DNA of 15,659 nt, from NCBI GenBank assembly GCA_023422975.1, contig JAFAGF010000232.1, positions 1 to 15,659 of the forward strand, in the 5' to 3' direction. This stretch comes from Pseudomonadota bacterium. GTDB taxonomy: Bacteria; Pseudomonadota; Gammaproteobacteria; Burkholderiales; Burkholderiaceae_C. A model generated the notes under the pieces. The model did not search any database and had not been told where the DNA came from. It saw nothing but the letters and a program-made list of their open reading frames with translations. Below, one piece after another: positions 13,530 through 15,659 of the stretch; position 1 is the stretch's first letter, and the number at the start of each line of letters is the position of its first letter. The translations under genes were made by a program, and so were the position numbers.

Positions 13530-15025
13530 GCAGCGCGCCTGAATTATTGAACAACCAGCAGCAAGCGCTTGCTTGGCTGCGTGCCCGTGTGATGGGCCAA
13601 TTGCGTACCGATAGTCGATTGGTGCAGCCAGGCGATGGGTTTATTGCATGGCCCGGCGGTGTTACAGATGGCCGTCAGCATGTGGCCTCTGCGCAAGCGC
13701 TCGGTGCGGTGGCATGCTTAGTAGAGCAAAAAGGCATGGAAGCCTTTGACTTGCAAGGCGCAGTAGCTAGCCTTTTAGGGTTGAAGGCTGCTACGGCTGA
13801 AATTGCTGCGCAGTGGTGCCAGCAGCCATCGGCACAGTTGCAAGTGCTGGCAGTCACGGGCACTAACGGCAAAACCTCTACCGCTTGGTGGTTGGCGCAT
13901 GCTTTGGCTGCTTACCAGCATGGACAACGCAAGGGGTGTGCCATGGTGGGCACCTTGGGTATTGGCGTGCCACCGAACGTGGTGAGCACCGGCATGACCA
14001 CGCCAGACCCCGTGTGCCTGCAATACGCATTTGCAGATTACGCGCAGCAAGGTCTGGCCGCTGTGGCGATAGAGGCTTCGTCGATCGGGATTGAAGAGCA
14101 CCGCTTAGATGGCACACGCATTCATACCGCCATCTTTACCAATTTCACCCAAGACCATTTGGACTACCACCGCAGCATGGAGGCCTACTGGCAAGCCAAG
14201 GCCAAGCTGTTTGTGTGGCAGGGTTTGAAGGCAGCGGTCATCAATGTGGACGACGCCCATGGGCTTGCACTGGCGGCGCAACTGCAAGCCCAAGGTGGTT
14301 TGGACGTGTGGACGGTTGCTGTAGATGCGCCCGCCCGCTTGCAAGCGCGCCACGTGCGCCATGGGCTGCGTGGCCTGACCTTTGAAGTGCAAGAGGGCGA
14401 ACAGGTTTTCACGATGGAGACCGGGCTGATTGGTCAGTACAACGTGAGCAATATGCTGGGCGTGTTGGCAGCATTGCGCACCTTGGGTGTGAGTTTGGCA
14501 GATGCGGTGGCCACCTGCATGGACTTGGAACCAGTGCCCGGGCGCATGCAGCAAATTGCCCAGGCACGGCAGCCGTTGGTGGTGGTGGACTACGCCCACA
14601 CGCCAGACGCTTTGGAGCAAGCCTTGAAGGGCTTGCAGCCCGTGGCGCAAGCGCGTGGTGGTCGGCTGCATTGCGTGTTTGGCTGCGGTGGCAACCGTGA
14701 CGCCACCAAGCGCCCTTTGATGGGCCAGGCTGCGCAGCGCCAAGCTGACGTGGTGTGGGTCACCAGTGACAACCCCCGTGGAGAGCAGCCCGAGGCCATC
14801 GTGGCAGACATCACTGCGGGTATGCAGCTGCATGGCGTGCATGTGGTGGTGGACCGTACCCAGGCGATTGCCCAAGCCATTGCCCAAGCCTATGCGCGTG
14901 ATGTTGTGCTGTTGGCGGGCAAGGGGCATGAGGACTATCAGGAAATTCAGGGCGTGAAGCACCCGTTTTCTGACATGGACAAGGCTGCTGAGGCCTTGGA
15001 CCAGCGAAAAGGACAGAAGCAATGA
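13526..15025 (+). CDS. murE: UDP-MurNAc-L-Ala-D-Glu:meso-diaminopimelate ligase MurE
   Basis: Cytoplasmic ligase adding the third amino acid to the peptidoglycan precursor with ATP; 499 residues. The substrate-binding N-domain (about 1-100) is followed by the P-loop TGTNGKTS (Lys116), the STGMTTPDP segment, SSIGIEEHRLDG, and FTNFTQDHLDYH with the likely carbamylated Lys225. In the C-domain, GCGGNRDATKRPLM precedes D415-N-P-R418, the motif that specifies meso-diaminopimelate rather than lysine, and LLAGKGHEDYQ. GTG 13526 overlaps the ftsI stop and has GGAGGAG upstream. A bulged 11-bp hairpin lies inside the coding region at 13763-13794. murF overlaps the 3' end. Confidence 0.97.
   Translation: MSSAPELLNNQQQALAWLRARVMGQLRTDSRLVQPGDGFIAWPGGVTDGRQHVASAQALGAVACLVEQKGMEAFDLQGAVASLLGLKAATAEIAAQWCQQPSAQLQVLAVTGTNGKTSTAWWLAHALAAYQHGQRKGCAMVGTLGIGVPPNVVSTGMTTPDPVCLQYAFADYAQQGLAAVAIEASSIGIEEHRLDGTRIHTAIFTNFTQDHLDYHRSMEAYWQAKAKLFVWQGLKAAVINVDDAHGLALAAQLQAQGGLDVWTVAVDAPARLQARHVRHGLRGLTFEVQEGEQVFTMETGLIGQYNVSNMLGVLAALRTLGVSLADAVATCMDLEPVPGRMQQIAQARQPLVVVDYAHTPDALEQALKGLQPVAQARGGRLHCVFGCGGNRDATKRPLMGQAAQRQADVVWVTSDNPRGEQPEAIVADITAGMQLHGVHVVVDRTQAIAQAIAQAYARDVVLLAGKGHEDYQEIQGVKHPFSDMDKAAEALDQRKGQKQ
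13763..13794 (+). repeat. Intragenic inverted repeat in murE
   Basis: GTAGC-T-AGCCTT (13763-13774) pairs with AAGGCTGCTAC (13784-13794): 11 base pairs with one bulged T and a 9-base loop. It encodes residues 80-90 of MurE using CTT and TTA leucine codons. It is at a variable part of the N-domain just before the P-loop. It is not a copy of the intergenic palindrome, although its outer GTAGCTAGC is similar in style. Confidence 0.45.
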
Positions 15026-15659
15026 TGACTTTGCAACAGGCATGGCAGTGGATCCAAGCCTTCCAGCCGCAGGCGCGGTTGGTGGGAGATGGCGCTACGC
15101 CCGTGCTGCGTGTGCATACGGACAGCCGCACTTTGCAAAGTGGTGACTTGTTTGTGGCGCTCCAAGGCGAGCGCATGGATGCCCATATATTTTTGCCAAA
15201 GGTCAAAGCAGACGGCTTGGCCGCTGCGGCATTGACGCATGGCGGTTTGGAGGCCTTGGGCCTGCCTGGCATTGAGGTGCCGGACACCACCAAAGCCTTG
15301 GGTGCTTTGGCAGCAGGCTGGCGCAGCATGTTTGGCCTGCCTTTGATTGCCGTGACCGGCAGCAATGGCAAAACCACCGTCACGCAAATGATTGCCAGCA
15401 TCTTGCAAGCGCAAGCTGGGGATGCTGCATTTGCCACGCAGGGTAATTTCAACAATGCGATTGGCGTGCCGTTGACGCTGTTCCGCTTGAGCGCCGCGCA
15501 CCAGCTGGGTGTGGTGGAGCTGGGTATGAATCACCCGGGTGAAATTGCCGACCTGGCAAGGATTGCGCAGCCGACCGTGGCTTTGGTGAACAACGCCCAG
15601 CGTGAGCACCAAGAGTTCATGCACACCGTGCAGGCGGTGGCGCAAGAAAACGGCAGCGT
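15022..15659 (+). CDS. murF: UDP-MurNAc-tripeptide-D-alanyl-D-alanine ligase MurF, N-terminal part (3' end outside window)
   Basis: Adds D-Ala-D-Ala to the peptidoglycan precursor, the last cytoplasmic peptide step. ATG 15022 overlaps the murE TGA (ATGA), with AAGGA (15009-15013) upstream; 212 codons are visible and the frame is open to the window end. The N-domain begins MMTLQQAWQWIQ and contains HTDSRTLQSGDLFVALQGER, the MurF substrate-binding signature. The P-loop TGSNGKTT (Lys117) is followed by the segment TQGNFNNAIGVPLTL and by ELGMNHPGEIADL, which are specific to MurF. The central ATPase domain is cut off shortly after VNNAQREHQEFM. ATG 15025 is an alternative start one codon later. 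Confidence 0.96.
   Translation, partial: MMTLQQAWQWIQAFQPQARLVGDGATPVLRVHTDSRTLQSGDLFVALQGERMDAHIFLPKVKADGLAAAALTHGGLEALGLPGIEVPDTTKALGALAAGWRSMFGLPLIAVTGSNGKTTVTQMIASILQAQAGDAAFATQGNFNNAIGVPLTLFRLSAAHQLGVVELGMNHPGEIADLARIAQPTVALVNNAQREHQEFMHTVQAVAQENGS

Noticed and set aside
14105..15043. Antisense open frame (312 codons) opposite murE
   Set aside because: No recognisable domain and fully covered by conserved MurE motifs on the + strand.
1..15659. Mobile element or defence system, with XerC considered as a possible integrase
   Set aside because: XerC has the standard DUF484 neighbour, and no att repeats, transposase, toxin-antitoxin pair, nuclease or CRISPR repeats were seen; the rest is housekeeping gene order.

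Overview
The window reads as an ordinary chromosomal stretch of a GC-rich betaproteobacterium, most likely Burkholderiales and probably Comamonadaceae. The evidence is the gene set and order, the one-cysteine DksA with a Lys/Ala-rich N-terminal tail, GTG/TTG starts in the division cluster, and a short palindromic intergenic repeat of a kind I associate with this family. No phage, transposase, CRISPR array, rRNA or tRNA gene was seen. All genes lie on the + strand.

Region 1 (1-3815): the end of a DUF484 gene, then xerC (chromosome dimer resolution), then a large cytoplasmic c-di-GMP protein. Its order is EAL, CBS-like, GGDEF, Cache-like, with a full EAL active-site set and a GGDDF motif. Region 2 (3816-6084): a COG0523/CobW metallochaperone GTPase with a His-rich insert (25 His in 58 residues), then dksA with a GTG start, a long basic N-terminal extension and only one of the four zinc-finger cysteines. 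A hairpin terminator follows dksA. Region 3 (6096-9843): a poorly characterised protein that appears to contain two copies of a helical plus STAS-like unit, then the heat-shock protease pair hslV and hslU. One copy of the palindromic repeat sits between hslV and hslU, and a strong terminator closes the block. Region 4 (9784-10105): a 322-base control region holding the hslU terminator, an AT-rich dyad, an extended -10 candidate, an array of MraZ boxes with 10-base periodicity and a leader hairpin. Region 5 (10106-15659): the start of the division and cell-wall (dcw) cluster, mraZ-rsmH-ftsL-ftsI-murE-murF, tightly packed with 4-base overlaps; murF runs off the window end.

Together the genes cover chromosome segregation (XerC), second-messenger and stringent signalling (EAL/GGDEF protein, DksA), metal supply (CobW), protein quality control (HslUV) and septal peptidoglycan synthesis with its own regulator (MraZ). 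Most genes are well-known families. The points most worth following are the tandemly duplicated STAS-like protein, the CobW/one-cysteine-DksA pairing, the unusual domain order of the c-di-GMP protein, the dispersed palindrome between hslV and hslU, the small overlapping ORF between rsmH and ftsL, and the structured mraZ leader.
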